Of a stretch of DNA of 64,000 nucleotides, positions 1 through 10,765 are shown piece after piece. The notes beneath the pieces are model-generated. The model was not told the origin of the DNA and ran no database searches. It worked only from the letters and a program-made list of their open reading frames with translations. Source of the stretch: Todiramphus chloris collaris (Eukaryota; Chordata; Aves; Coraciiformes; Alcedinidae); NCBI GenBank assembly GCA_025345505.1, contig JANVCC010000018.1, positions 11,724,231-11,788,230 on the forward strand. Direction: 5' to 3'. How positions within the stretch are numbered: position 1 is the first letter of the stretch; each line of letters starts with the position of its first letter. Both the position numbers and the translations under genes were made by a program.

Positions 1-46
1 TAACCCCACCTCCCTGATTTCCATACAAGCAGGGAGGTGCCTGGCA

Positions 47-58
47 TTTGGCGCCAAA
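47..58. promoter_or_regulatory. E2F-type palindromic site
   Basis: TTTGGCGCCAAA is a perfect 12-base palindrome containing the E2F consensus TTTSSCGC on both strands. It lies at the left edge of the CpG island, where a cell-cycle-responsive promoter element would be plausible. Binding is inferred from the motif only. Confidence 0.5.
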
Positions 59-123
59 AGCCGCATTCGCTCTTTTATTCTCTGCGAGCAGAAAGAGGTT
101 CCGCTCCCTGTGCAAAAGCGCCA

Positions 124-141
124 GGGGCGGGCTGGGGAGGG
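124..141 (+). promoter_or_regulatory. G-quadruplex motif overlapping a GC box
   Basis: GGGGCGGGCTGGGGAGGG has four G-runs separated by loops of 1, 2 and 1 bases, which fits a compact canonical quadruplex. Its first half is also an Sp1-type GC box. Such overlap is common in CpG-island promoters. Folding and Sp1 binding are inferred. Confidence 0.5.
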
Positions 142-419
142 CGCCCGGCTGCGCGGGGGGCCGGGGCCGGGGGCTGCCCCTCGCTCCGCGCCGGCCCGCG
201 GAGCCCGCCGCAGCCTCTGCCCCTTTGTGTCGTCCCCTCCCCGCGCCGCACCGGCCCCTGAGCTCGGGGGAAACGTCGCCTCCGAGCCGCCGCTCGGGAG
301 AGCGGTGACACCCCACCCGCGGCCGCCACCTCCCGCGGAAACACTCGGGGCAATTAAAAACAGAAAAAGAGGGATAAAGGAAGTGGCTGGACGAGGGAGT
401 CGCTTCGACTCCGGGCTCT

Positions 420-438
420 GTAAATAATTGTCAATAAT
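420..438. promoter_or_regulatory. AT-rich patch with forkhead and SOX-like motifs
   Basis: An AT-rich patch interrupts the GC-rich island. GTAAATAA (420-427) fits the forkhead core RYAAAYA, ATTGT (427-431) is the reverse of the SOX core ACAAT, and TCAATAAT follows at 431-438. An AT patch within a CpG island is a typical place for tissue-specific factor sites or a non-canonical TATA function. Only motif matches support this. Confidence 0.3.
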
Positions 439-986
439 CATCCTGCAGGGATCGCCCCCCCTCAGGCAAGCAGGGCTTGCCACCGCTGCCGCGCCGCCCG
501 GGGCGGGCTGCCGGGCTGGGTCGGCGGGAGGGCGGGCTCTGCCCCGTGCACACCTCACCACCGCGGCGCGGCCCGGCCCGGCCCCGGGGAACTGGACATG
601 GACACTCGGCGGGAGCCGCCGCGGCCCGCCCGCCGTTCCGCTGCCGACGGCGACACCTTGCGGAAGGCCGGCAGGAGCGGCGGCGCGGCGCTGCGCGGCG
701 CTCGCCCGGCGCCCCCACGCATATCCCCAGCAGCGGGGCACCCACCGCTCTCTCGCCTCCTTTCCCCGCGGGCGCGGGGGCCGCGGCGGGGCCGGCGGCG
801 GGACGGGACGCGACAGGACGGGAGCGCGGCGTTCTCCTCGGCGGTGCGCGGCGGCGGGTGCGATCCCGATGCGACCGCCGCTCGGGGCGGTGTCTCCTCG
901 CTCATAGGCTGCAGGTTGAGGCGGGGACTTGGGCGTCGCTCGCAGGAAGGCTGGTGGCGGCGGGCGGCTGCTTTGTGTGCGGCGGC

Positions 987-1013
987 GGGGCCGCTGGGGC
1001 GCAGCGGGCGGGG
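987..1013 (+). promoter_or_regulatory. Second G-quadruplex motif with GC box
   Basis: G-runs at 987-990, 996-999, 1006-1008 and 1010-1013 are separated by loops of 5, 6 and 1 bases, meeting the usual G3+N1-7 rule. The last two runs form a GC box (1006-1014). If transcription runs rightward this would sit in the 5' untranslated region on the RNA strand. Confidence 0.4.
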
Positions 1014-1150
1014 CGCCGCCTCCCCCACCCGCTTCAGGACACTGAAAGGTTGGTCGGAGCCTCCAAGCTGAAAGCCAGGGTGGTGGAGCCCGGGATATTC
1101 AAAACCGGCGGCTCCGGGAGGCATGGCGGGGAGGTGAAAGCGAGTGAGGA

Positions 1151-3889
1151 GCGAAAGGTTCCTCCCGAGAGGGGGAATGAACCCTGGGGAGGCAGGGATA
1201 GCCCGTGTGCTCCTTCTCCTTGTCCCCTCCGGGCAAGTTTGGGCTGTCTGTGCTGGAAGGTCCTGCCTTTCCCGTGTGGTGATTCCCCCCTCGCCTCCAT
1301 GTCATGCTTCAGTGGCCAAAACTTGGGAGGCTCCACCAACCTTTCGGGTGTCCAGAGTCAGCCTTGAAAACTGCCTGGGGTGCCCGGTGCGGTCCTGAAG
1401 CTGGCTGGCGTCCAGGGCAGCAGCAAGGCTGGTTGGGCACCCTAGGGCAGGCCTGGCTGTGGCACGGAGCTGCTAGAGGTGGCGTGATGGCAGCGGCCAG
1501 CCTGCCTGTGGGAGGCCAGGCCGGTTGGGTTGGCTGACCAAAAGTGACAACTGCTTTGAAATGGCCCTAGTCAAGGCAGGCAGCTTCTGCCAGTCTCTGC
1601 TCTCACAGCTCGCTTCTGCCTACCTTTCCCCTCAGCACAGACATGGCTGGTTGCAGTTTCCCTGAGGAGCCTTCGGAAGGGCTCCTGGGAGGTGAAGCTC
1701 TGTACCAGAGCTTCTGATAGAGCACGATTCAAGCAGGGGGTGCAGATACCCTGCTATGAGCGAGTTATAATGTGGTTGGGTGGTAACAGCTGTCTGGAGT
1801 CATCTGTGGAAGAGGCAGCACACCATAAAGCAGAGGAGCACTGGACAGACTCCTGCTGCGACTTCAGCCAGGCTCTCTGGCAGCAAGCTGGTGAGATGCT
1901 TGAGATCAGGCTTGCCTGAACTTTTGTGATTTGTCCTCCTTTCTTCTCATGCACTTTGGATTCAAGACAGGGGAATTCATTGATTAGCTAATGCGTGCGC
2001 AGTGCTTTGAAGATGCAGAGTCTTATGAAAACACTGTGCTTTATTTATTTATATTTAATTTTTGCTTGGATTATTTGGCTGAACAAAAAAGGTGTGGGTG
2101 GTTGAGGTTTTTTCCCTTCACTTTTCAGTAGCCTTGAACAGGTTGCAGCTTGTGAGGAGATACGACCAGTTAGTATGTGTCTCACTGAATGTGTGAACAA
2201 TTTATTTATACTTATCAATCAAGGACCTTCCTCAATTTAAACAATTATATATAATTTACTCCTTTAAAGTAATTCTTTTTGTCTTCTGCATTTCCTGTAA
2301 TGTTTTTATATATGCACATATTGATATGTCCATACCTTAGAGATGGACATGGGCTACTTTCTGATTTATTGTTAATTCATTATAGATTCTCGCCTAGATT
2401 TTCTTAGCAGCTGTTTTAAGTTTTACTGGCTTTTGGTTTTGGTGTTGTTTGTTGGTTTTTTTTTTCTTGTGTACATATGTGTGAATAAAGCTATCAACTT
2501 CTAGGAAAGTTCTACTGTGATGTTTGATATATTTTGTAGTACCCTGGATGAGAACATTAATGAGGAGTAACACTCCAGACAAGTCTTTTAAAGTAGCTTT
2601 CATTGTCAAAAAACCACCAAACAGGAAATGGAAATCAGTACGCTGAGAAACGTTGCTGTTCATGAACACTAACTTTATTCAGGTAAAAAACTTGTTAAAA
2701 CCACAGATCTCTTGCTTTGTCTTGTACAGTTGAGAAAAATGTGGAAAACGTGTAAAGCTTTGGAAGGACTGCACAGATCTTTGTGCTGTTTTGGCTGACA
2801 CTTTGTGTTATTTTAGCAACATTTACTTTTTTTTTTTTTTTTTTTCCCTCTGATCCCTTCTGTCCTTGAAATGGCACTCATCAAGAAGCCTGAATGCAAG
2901 TAAAAACCTGAAATTACTTGTAGCTACTGTGAGTTTATTATTAAGTCATTTCACTGAAAAAAAATTGAGAATTAAGATGTGCTGATAATAGAACTGGATC
3001 CTAGTATGGCCCAGTTGTGTAGCAAATATTTTAAAGCATTGTAAGAATTTGCTGTCTGGAAAAGTAGAAAAAAATATGTATGAAAAAGTATGTAAAAGGC
3101 TAAAAGATATTTTTGCTTATACAGTGGTAACAATCTAAGTAGTTGCTGTGGTCTTTAATTTGGCCTAACAAAGCACGGTGCTAGAAGCTCAGACACACAC
3201 ACCTGGGCATAATACCTGGTCAAGTTACTGGTGTTCAGGGCTACTGAACACTTTCCTTTTCATCGTTACTGACTCATTACAGAATGCTGTCTAAGCCAAA
3301 CTTCTGTAGCCCCACATACCTCCTTGACCCTTACTCTCTGCAACTACCAAGAAGATCAAAAGAAACAAGACACTATTACTTGATGCATGTGCAGTTGTCT
3401 TCCTCAGAGGCACCCAAACTTTAGAACATTTCAGAGTTTTCTAGTCAAAAGTACTGTGTGTAGTCTCGTGATTCCATGTTAAATTGTAAAAAGGGGTTGT
3501 AAAGGTTTCCTCAGGCAGTGGGGAGGTGTGTCTTCTGAGTGCTCTTGGCAAAAGCATGACAGAACTGGCACGATTTATCCCTGTTCTGTCTCAACCAGCA
3601 GAAATGACATATGAAACTTCCTCTGTAGGACTAGAAAGGGTGTAAGTATGAAGACTCCTAGACCTGATGCATCACTTATTAGATAGCAGTAGAAACATTT
3701 TCAGGTGGATTAAGTATTTGGAGGTAGCTGTTAACATAACAGTTACAGAAGCTGCCGGGTTTAAAGCAGCAATTTATTCTTACATACCTCCAGTCAACTT
3801 GCTAGATAGTTGTACTGATCCCTGCTGCATATCAGCTGTGTGCGTGTGATCTGAAATATTTCTCTTTACACTCTCCCTGAAGGTAGAGT
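1151..3889. other. Transition from CpG island to AT-rich DNA, no gene seen
   Basis: GC content falls gradually to about 2 kb and then the DNA is AT-rich. It includes a pure G/T tract at 2431-2465 and a run of 19 T at 2827-2845. GGGAG|GTGAAG near 1688 resembles a splice donor. I see no supported coding exon and no repeat I can name. Confidence 0.6.
2431..2465 (+). repeat. G/T-only low-complexity tract
   Basis: All 35 bases are G or T on the plus strand. It is followed in the same region by a run of 19 T at 2827-2845. It is one of four long G/T tracts, all with the same strand orientation, in the first 40 kb. Confidence 0.7.
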
Positions 3890-3960
3890 CTGGTATTATT
3901 TTTGCCCTCATTCAGGTGAGACAGGGTAAGGGACTTGTCCAGTGTTGAAGCAGATTTCCC
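3890..3960 (-). repeat. MIR-like ancient SINE fragment, antisense
   Basis: The plus strand reads as the reverse complement of the MIR core: TATTATTTTTGCCCTCATTC, then an interrupted AGGTGAG...GGTAAGGGACTTGTCCAG. This parallels the MIR complement with its 'cattttacagatgagg' and 'ggttaagtgacttgcccaag' blocks. MIR elements are known from bird genomes as heavily diverged relics. Divergence is high and the segment is short, so the assignment is tentative. Confidence 0.5.
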
Positions 3961-4475
3961 CAGTATGCTGATTGTAACAGTCTGAGGTAGAAGTTGCTTT
4001 CCACAAGTTCTTGCACAATGCATCATCATCCATTAAGATGAAAGAATAACGCAGCCTCTGGAAGCCATTGTATGTCACCTCTGCAAAGAATGCCATCGTC
4101 AGTGCTACATCCACAGATGTTCTTGTGACATGAAAAGTCAAAAAGTTTTGTTTTTTTTTTTTTTTATTTCAGCATTCAATTATTTTCTTAGTGCACAAAA
4201 AATTGTTACAGAGAAACATACCTCACTGCTCCTCTTAATCTGGCTGCCACAAGAAACTTTATTGCTGAAAAACCTGTGAATAAATTCACTTTTCCAGTAA
4301 TTTGTAACCCCCACACATATTATTACAGTAATTACTTCCTCCTAAAAGTATACATAGTGCACGAAAATATATCCTAATTGTAGAATCTCTTACAAGCATT
4401 TATCATTCTTGCAAGTATTCCTTTATGAGTAGGAAGGTATAACTTTCCCTAAACATTTGTCCTCTCTCCTTCCAG
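3961..4475. other. AT-rich spacer before CR1, no gene seen
   Basis: This contains a run of 15 T at 4151-4165 and otherwise unstructured AT-rich DNA. A pyrimidine-rich tract ending in CAG at 4473-4475 abuts the CR1 junction and looks like a good splice acceptor. Confidence 0.55.
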
Positions 4476-4690
4476 CGTCAAGCAGCGACATTGGAGTGAA
4501 CAGGCAAATACAGGCTATTAACACATGGCTCCACAGGAGGTGTCACTGTAACAATTTTGGATTTTTTGACAACAGAGTGACCTGTACAGCACCAGGTTTG
4601 CTGACACCTAATGAGAAACTCCTTTCTCAAAGGGGGAAGAGAGTCTTTGCGCAAGAGATCGTAGGGCTGATTGACAGGGCTTTAAACTAG
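4476..4690 (+). pseudogene. CR1 ORF1 C-terminus (esterase-like), decayed
   Basis: The frame ends in QRGKRVFAQEIVGLIDRALN followed by TAG at 4688-4690, which is the conserved end of CR1 ORF1. This region in the family belongs to an SGNH-type esterase domain in which a D-x-x-H motif precedes 'LSQRGKR'. Here the corresponding residues read TPNEKLLS, so the Asp and His are both lost. The N-terminal part of ORF1 is missing because of 5' truncation. A spacer of about 150 bp separates it from recognisable ORF2 sequence. Confidence 0.75.
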
Positions 4691-4839
4691 ATACGAAGGG
4701 TGAGGGAGATGTATCCAGACTAGCTAGAGATGCCCGTGGGTGTCATATCCCAGCACCTGTGGGGCAGCATGATGACATTTTTGAGAACCAGAAGGTCTTC
4801 CACGCCCCAAGGGTGAAAACTATACACTCAAACTCCTCT

Positions 4840-5500
4840 CTGAAATGTTTACATGCCAATGCACACAGCATGGGGAAGAAGCAGGAGGAATTGAAGATCT
4901 ATGTTCGGTCGCAGGGCTGTGATCTTGTTGCAATTACTGAGACATGGTGAGATAGCTCATATGACTGGAATGTTGTCATGGATGGCTATATACTTTTTAG
5001 GAAAGATAGATCAACAAGGCGAGGTGGTGGAGTCGCTCTTTATGTGTATGAGCAACTGGAATGCATTGAGCTCTTCTCGGGGGGGTGAAGAAAGTGTTGA
5101 AAGCTTCTGTGTGAGAATTAAGGGGCACACAAATATACGTGAAACTGTTGTGGGTGCCTACTACAGACCACCAAACCAAGAGGAAGATATGGATAAGACC
5201 TACAGGCAGCTGGAAGTAGCCTCAAGATCACATGGGTGACTTCAATCACCCTGGTATTTGTTGTAAAGGTTATACAGCCAGGCATACTCAGTCCAAAAGG
5301 CTCTTGCAATGCATCGATGATATCTTCCTGATGCAGGTGTTGATAGTGCCAGTGAGGAAAGGTGTGCTGCTGTACCTTGTATTAATGAACAAAGAAGATC
5401 TGGTCAGGGATGTGAAGGCTGGGGGCAGCCATGGCAGTAATGATCATGACATGGTAGAGCTTAGTATCATACAAGGAAGAAGCAAGGCAAAGTAAGATTG
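4840..5500 (+). pseudogene. CR1 ORF2 endonuclease domain, broken
   Basis: This APE-like endonuclease nicks target DNA in target-primed insertion. Recognisable blocks in order are LKCLHANAHSMGKKQEEL (near 4845), the ITETW block ending at a premature TGA (4948-4950), GGGVALYVYEQLE (near 5020), VVGAYYRPPNQ (near 5150), GDFNHPGICC (near 5235) and a final block ending GSNDHDMVEL (to about 5463), which carries the SDH-like catalytic end of the domain, here with Asn for Ser. The blocks fall in different frames, so there are at least two frameshifts in addition to the stop after ETW. Confidence 0.85.
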
Positions 5501-5639
5501 CAACCCTGGACTTCAGAAGGGCGAACGTTGTCCTCTTCAAAGACCTACTTGGGGGAATCCCTTGGGCTAAGACTCTAGAAGGTAGGGGGGCCCAAGAGAG
5601 CTGGTTGATATTCAAACATTACTTCCTCCAAGCTCAAGA

Positions 5640-7360
5640 CAGGTGTATTCGTTTGAGTAAAAAATGAAGTAGAGAAGGCAGGGGACCAGCATGGATGAGC
5701 AAGGAGCTGCTGAAAAAACTCAAGTGGAAGAATAAAGTTCACAGCATGTAGAAAAAGGGACTGGTCTCTTGGAAGAACTATAGGAGCGCTGTTAGGGTAT
5801 GTAGGGATGCAACAAGGAAGGCCAAGTCCCTCTTGGACTTAACTCTGGCCAAGGAAGTAAAGGAGAACAAGAAGGGCTTCTTCAAATACATTAATGGTAA
5901 AAGGAAGAATAGGGAAAATGTGGGCCCACTGCGGGATGAGGTGAGAGCCCTGGTGACAGAGGATGAGGAGAAGGCAGAGTTACTGAATGCCTTCTTTGCT
6001 TCAGTCTTTGCTGCTAAGACCAGCCCTCAGGAATCCCTGACCCTGGAAGTAAGAGTGAAAGCCTGGAAGGAGGAAGTCTCTCTACTGGTCGATGAGGATT
6101 GGGTTAGAAATCACTTGGGTAAACTGACCACACACAAAGCCATGGGCCCTGATGGGCTGCAACCACAAGTGCTGAGGGAGCTGGCTGATGTTGCTCTACC
6201 ACTCTCCATCATTTCTGAAAGATCATGGAGAACAGGAGAGATGCCTGAGGACTGACAGTAAGTCAGTGTCACCCCAGTCTTCAAAAAGGGCAAGAAGGAA
6301 GACCCTGGTAATTACAGACCAGTCAGCCTCACCTCCATCCCTAGAAAGGTAGTGGAGCATCTCATTCTGGAGATCATATCTTGGCACATGGAAGAAAAGA
6401 AGGTTATCAAAAGTAGCCAGCATGGATAATTAAAGGGAAGTTATGCCTGACTAATCTGATAGCCTTCTATGGTGGTGTGACTGAATAGATAGATGCAGGG
6501 AGAGCAGTGGATTTTGGCTACCTTGACTTCAGCAAGGCTTTCGATGCTGTCTCTCATAACATCCTCATGAGTAAGCTCAGGGAGAGTGGGTTAGAAGAGT
6601 GGACAGTGAGGTGGGTTGAGAACTGGCTGAACAATAGAGCTCAGAGGGTTGTGATCAGTGGTGCAGAGTACATCTGGAGACCTGTAAGTAGTGGTGTTCC
6701 CCAGGGGTCAGTTCTGGGTCCAGTCTTATTCAGCATCTTCATCAATGACCTGGATGAAGGGATAGAGTGTACCCACAGCAAGTTTGCTGATGATACTAAA
6801 CTACAAGGAGTGGCTGATACACTGGAAGGCTGTGCTGCCATCCAGAGATCTGGACAGACTGGAGAGCTGGACAAAAGGGAACCTAATGAAGTTCAACAAG
6901 GATAAATGTAGAGTCTTACACCTAGGGAGGAACAACACCATGTACTGGTACAGGTTAGGGTTAGAACCGCTGTAAAGCATCCCCATGGAGAGGAACCTTA
7001 GCGTCCTGGTGGACAATAAGTTATCTATGGGACAGCAATGTACCCTTGTGGCCAGGAGGGCCAATGGTATCTTGGGGTGCATAAAGAAGAGTGTGTCCAT
7101 CAGGTCGAGAGAGGTTCTCCTCCCCCTCTACTCTTCCCTAGTGAGACCACATCTGGAGTATTGTGTTCAGTTCTGGTCTCCACAGTTCAAGAGACAGGGA
7201 AATACTAGAGAGAGTCCAGCAGAGAACTACAAAGATGATGAAGGGACTGGAACTTCTCTCTTATGAGGAAAGGCTGAGAGCCCTGGGGCTGTTTAGCCTG
7301 GAGACAAGAAGACTGAGAGGGGATCTTATTAATGTTTACAAATCTCTGAAGTAGAAGGGG
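5640..7360 (+). pseudogene. CR1 ORF2 reverse transcriptase, broken
   Basis: The reverse transcriptase of the LINE is spread over several frames. Blocks include KGFFKYINGKRKNRENVGPL (near 5870), HKAMGPDGLQPQVLRELADV (near 6133), GNYRPVSLTS (near 6307), [14 protein letters not shown] (near 6520), [20 protein letters not shown] (near 6690) and the catalytic FADDTKL at 6783-6803. The C-terminal '[32 protein letters not shown]' type region lies near 7065-7165. A TGA replaces the expected Trp after PED (6253-6255), and another stop falls near 5748. Frame changes occur near 6430-6500 and after 6850. The two catalytic Asp residues survive, but no frame spans the domain. Confidence 0.9.
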
Positions 7361-10300
7361 CCAGTCTCTTTTCATTGGTGCCCTGTGATAGGACAAGAGG
7401 TGATGGTAGCAAGGTGAAACACAGGAAGTTCCACCTCAATATGAGGAAAAACTTCTTTACTGTGAGAATGACAGAACACTGGAACAGGCTGCCCAGAGAG
7501 GCTATGGAGTCTCTTTCTCTAGAGACTTTCAAGACCACCTGGATCCGTTCCTGGTGGCCTGCTGTGGGTGTTCCTGTGCTGGCAGGGGGGTTGGACTCGA
7601 TGATCTCCAGAGGTCCCTTCCAACTCCTACCATTCTACGATTCTATGATTCTAAATTTAATCATTGCAGAAGTGTCTGCTGCTTGGTGCCATACAGCATC
7701 AATGACATAACAGTAGAGTCATGTTGTTGTGTTATATTCCTGTTTTTATAAATACGTGTGACACAATGAACACATTTGACATGCACATGTGTTTCAGGAC
7801 AGCAGCCATGGCAAAATATTTTTTCTGTAACAGGTGACTTGGCCAGTTAAGAATGGCTTGATGGTACATAATAAGAGCAATGATAAACTTGTTTTTTGTT
7901 AGAATAGTCTGTTAATTTTTACAAGAATTTAACAGAAGTAGATTGGTACAGATGCTTCCTTTTCACAATTTTTAAAAATGATGGTGAATGTAAATCATGT
8001 TCAGCACACTGAGAGACTGATCTGTATTACCATGCTGCAAATAAATAGTAATTATCATCTACCAGTAATTCTGAAGATACCGATGTTGCAAATTTATACT
8101 GTGTCCTTCAGCCATAGTAGATATGATAGAATTCTTTGAGGGGTGGACATCTTCATAAAATAATCTCATCACAGGTCTTCAGTTTTTCTTTGAAAGGCAA
8201 GGGTTAGAGCCTATTCAACAAATACCCATTCCACTGCCTGTTAAAGCTAGGGAAAAACTCTTTGGAAAAATAAATTTAGTGAAGCCGAGGAGAGTCATCC
8301 TTGTATTCTGCAATTTGTAAACACAGAAAGAAGAGAGTGATGCTGAAGAGCAGCTTCCTGCTTCTCTTGGCCTGCTGCAGGTAGTGGGCAGGTGGGAAGC
8401 GGGACAGTGACAGCTTCATCAAGTAAGTTTTTCTCCTCACTGTGATCCACGGTAATGCTGCAATGCCACTTCCTCGGGAAGACTTGTTGGTCTCAATTTG
8501 TTTAATTATCTGAAAAGCTTAGTTTAGTTAAAATCTTAATGCCACAGCAAGTAAGTTTGCATGGTGAACACTGGAAGATCTTTAGTGTTGTTCACACAGC
8601 ACATAAAATGGACTATTTTTACGGTTTGTCCCTGATTCCTCTTCTAACTGTACCCCTGTGTTTTGTCATCATATATTCCACCATTTAGTGTCTTGAAGCG
8701 TTACAACATTTTATCTGTGTATGTGCTTATATGCTTTAACTTTTTTTTTGTGCAATTAGCCATTTGTGCATTTTTACACAAGCTCACTTTACTGACCGTT
8801 TTTGAAACTTTAGCTTAAAATATTTCGCTGGTTGCAAAGAGTTTTAAATAATTTGTTATCATGAAATATTTCACCAGATAATTCACTGAGACAAATATGA
8901 AATATGCAGTTGGGAAGGTAAAATTATAACCAGTCACATAAACCTGTCTTCATTAGCTCCCTTTCAAACATCTCCAAATGTTACCAATAGAGAAAGACAT
9001 CCTCAAAGAGTGGTTTGAAGCATGAATTCCTTAGTTTTCAATTGGAATCGGCTTTATGTTTGAGAGGAAGGCTTTCATTTCCTGCATCTGAGATTCATTT
9101 TTAAATGCAAGCTAGCAGGAAGATTAGCCTTGAAGGACTATTAGAGACTGGCCAGAATGGTGTTGGTGACTAGAACATAAAAGGGAAAAAAAAAGAAAAA
9201 TACAAATTGAAGAGAGTGAATAAGGGGATGCATCAAACTGTATTCTCAGCTGGTGTCATTTGATACGGCTTCTTTCCATTGGGACTGTACCAGATGAGAC
9301 CAACAACAGATCTTTCTGTCCTGATTCTAACTGTAGTCCTGGTCCACAACTTGAAAGTAGTTTTCTGGGTTGTTTAGTTTGTTCTTATTTTGTATACAAC
9401 AGATAGAGCCTTTACTGATAACCTGTGGGACATTCTTCAAAGCTTTGCCACAGAAACTGTTAACAGCAAAGGAAACAATTAACACTTACTGCAGTAATGA
9501 ATATATCTTCAGACACATTAAGAGCCTTCATGGAGTTTTGATGGTTTTATTATTATTGCCATTCCTGCTTTAGTAAATCAGCATGTTGAAGTTTTGGTTG
9601 TTTATGTGTCACAGAAACTATTGATGTATCTCTGTCTGTAAACTAAAATGTATGAAGGGCTATGCTACAATCTTCAGATGTCTTACTATTTCCTCCTTCT
9701 TCTCCATGCCTTTCATAGTCACATAGTCTTCCAGAGAGAACTGGCTGTGTTCTTAACGTCACTGGGGATAATTCTCATGGGCTTCTCTGAAACTCTCAGC
9801 CCCCTTTCCAAATCATGGACAAATGAGCCTTGAAGATGTTCACCTACTGTTAAAACAAATGATTGCTAGAGTTGAGAAACTAGACTCAACAGTGCATCTG
9901 TTTCAGCAACTCCTAAAATAATATATTCTTAGGTTTTCTCCAGGTAAATGCAAGAGGGTTTTGTATGAATCACAGTCTGTAAGTCAGAAAATTGCTTTGA
10001 AGTGAGCCGTGATCAATAGGAGGCTGAAGGAGATTTCTCATTCTGCTAATAGTACATTATTACTGTAAAATTGTTTGACAGATTACAGACTTTGAGAAGT
10101 AGAGTTTTAGAAAGAAATGCCACAACAAATATGTTTTATGAATTTTCTTTTTTTTTTTTTTAATTTTTATTTTCAGTGAATAATAAATCATTTATTGTAC
10201 TGGTCATATTTAATATTGGATTCCTGTTGCTTGCAGTGTTCTGCTTTAAATGTTTTAGGGCTCATCAGCATTTTCATTTTGGTCTTGGCCATCCATGTGT

Positions 10301-10663
10301 CCTAAAGATCTTGTGTTGCCACATATTGCTGAAGTATCTGAATACATACTGAAAAATCTACACCTGTCGACTTCCCTCTAAACCTGTCTCTCATGGCATT
10401 ATAAAGGCAGTTCTGCTGCCTCACATCTCAGTACCTAAAGTGACAGGGAAAAAAAGAGAGAAAACCTGGGAAAGTATATGGCAAGCCAAAGTCCAGTCAG
10501 AAAAAAGGCAGTACAAGACAGGACAGCATGTTCATCCTGTAGTCATTCAAAAGAGGGTATAAATGAAATAAGAAAAAAGTTGTATGGAGCTCTGTCTGAA
10601 TGATATTATAAAGATTCACAACAAAACAATTTCCCTTTAAAACTGCTCACTTTGTTTTATTTA

Positions 10664-10765
10664 TTGGGATTTTTTTTGTTTTGTATTGTGGTTTTGTGTG
10701 TGTGTGTGTTTTTTGAGTGTGGCTTTTTGTTTGTTTTTTGGTTTTGTGGGTTTGTTTTTGTTTTA
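10664..10765 (+). repeat. G/T-rich low-complexity tract with (TG)n
   Basis: Nearly all bases on the plus strand are T or G, with a (GT)n core at about 10695-10709 and T-rich sections on both sides. It is a simple-sequence tract with no coding meaning. Confidence 0.8.

Larger units (their letters stand above)
1..1150. promoter_or_regulatory. CpG island, probable promoter or first exon
   Basis: The first 1.15 kb is very GC-rich and dense in CpG, in sharp contrast with the AT-rich DNA that follows. It carries GC boxes (GGGGCGGG at 124-131 and 500-507, GGGCGGGGC at 1006-1014), an E2F-like palindrome and two G-quadruplex motifs. Such islands mark vertebrate promoters. The long open frames that cross it on both strands are a by-product of GC richness, because stop codons are rare there; their proline-, arginine- and alanine-rich translations match no family I know. 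Direction is unproven. Weak support for rightward transcription comes from a donor-like GAG|GTGAAAG at 1131-1140 and from G/T-rich tracts on the plus strand downstream. The island may extend to the left of the window. The gene it serves is not identified. Confidence 0.85.
4476..7652 (+). mobile_element. CR1 LINE, 5'-truncated, nearly 3.2 kb
   Basis: This non-LTR retrotransposon of the CR1 clade (full length about 4.5 kb) starts within ORF1 and runs to the characteristic 3' end. In order it shows the C-terminal part of ORF1 (to 4690), an APE-type endonuclease region, a reverse transcriptase with FADD at 6783-6794, and a 3' untranslated region whose last bases (about 7631-7652) are imperfect ATTCTACG/ATTCTATG repeats. 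Stops and frameshifts break both ORFs, so the copy is inactive. The loss of its 5' end fits the usual incomplete target-primed reverse transcription. Exact 5' junction is uncertain by some tens of bases; no target-site duplication is expected to be clear for CR1. Confidence 0.95.

Noticed and set aside
37..1367. Long overlapping open frames on both strands of the CpG island, up to 296 codons
   Set aside because: High GC depletes stop codons in every frame; translations are low-complexity Pro/Arg/Ala/Gly with no family signature, and frames on both strands are equally open.
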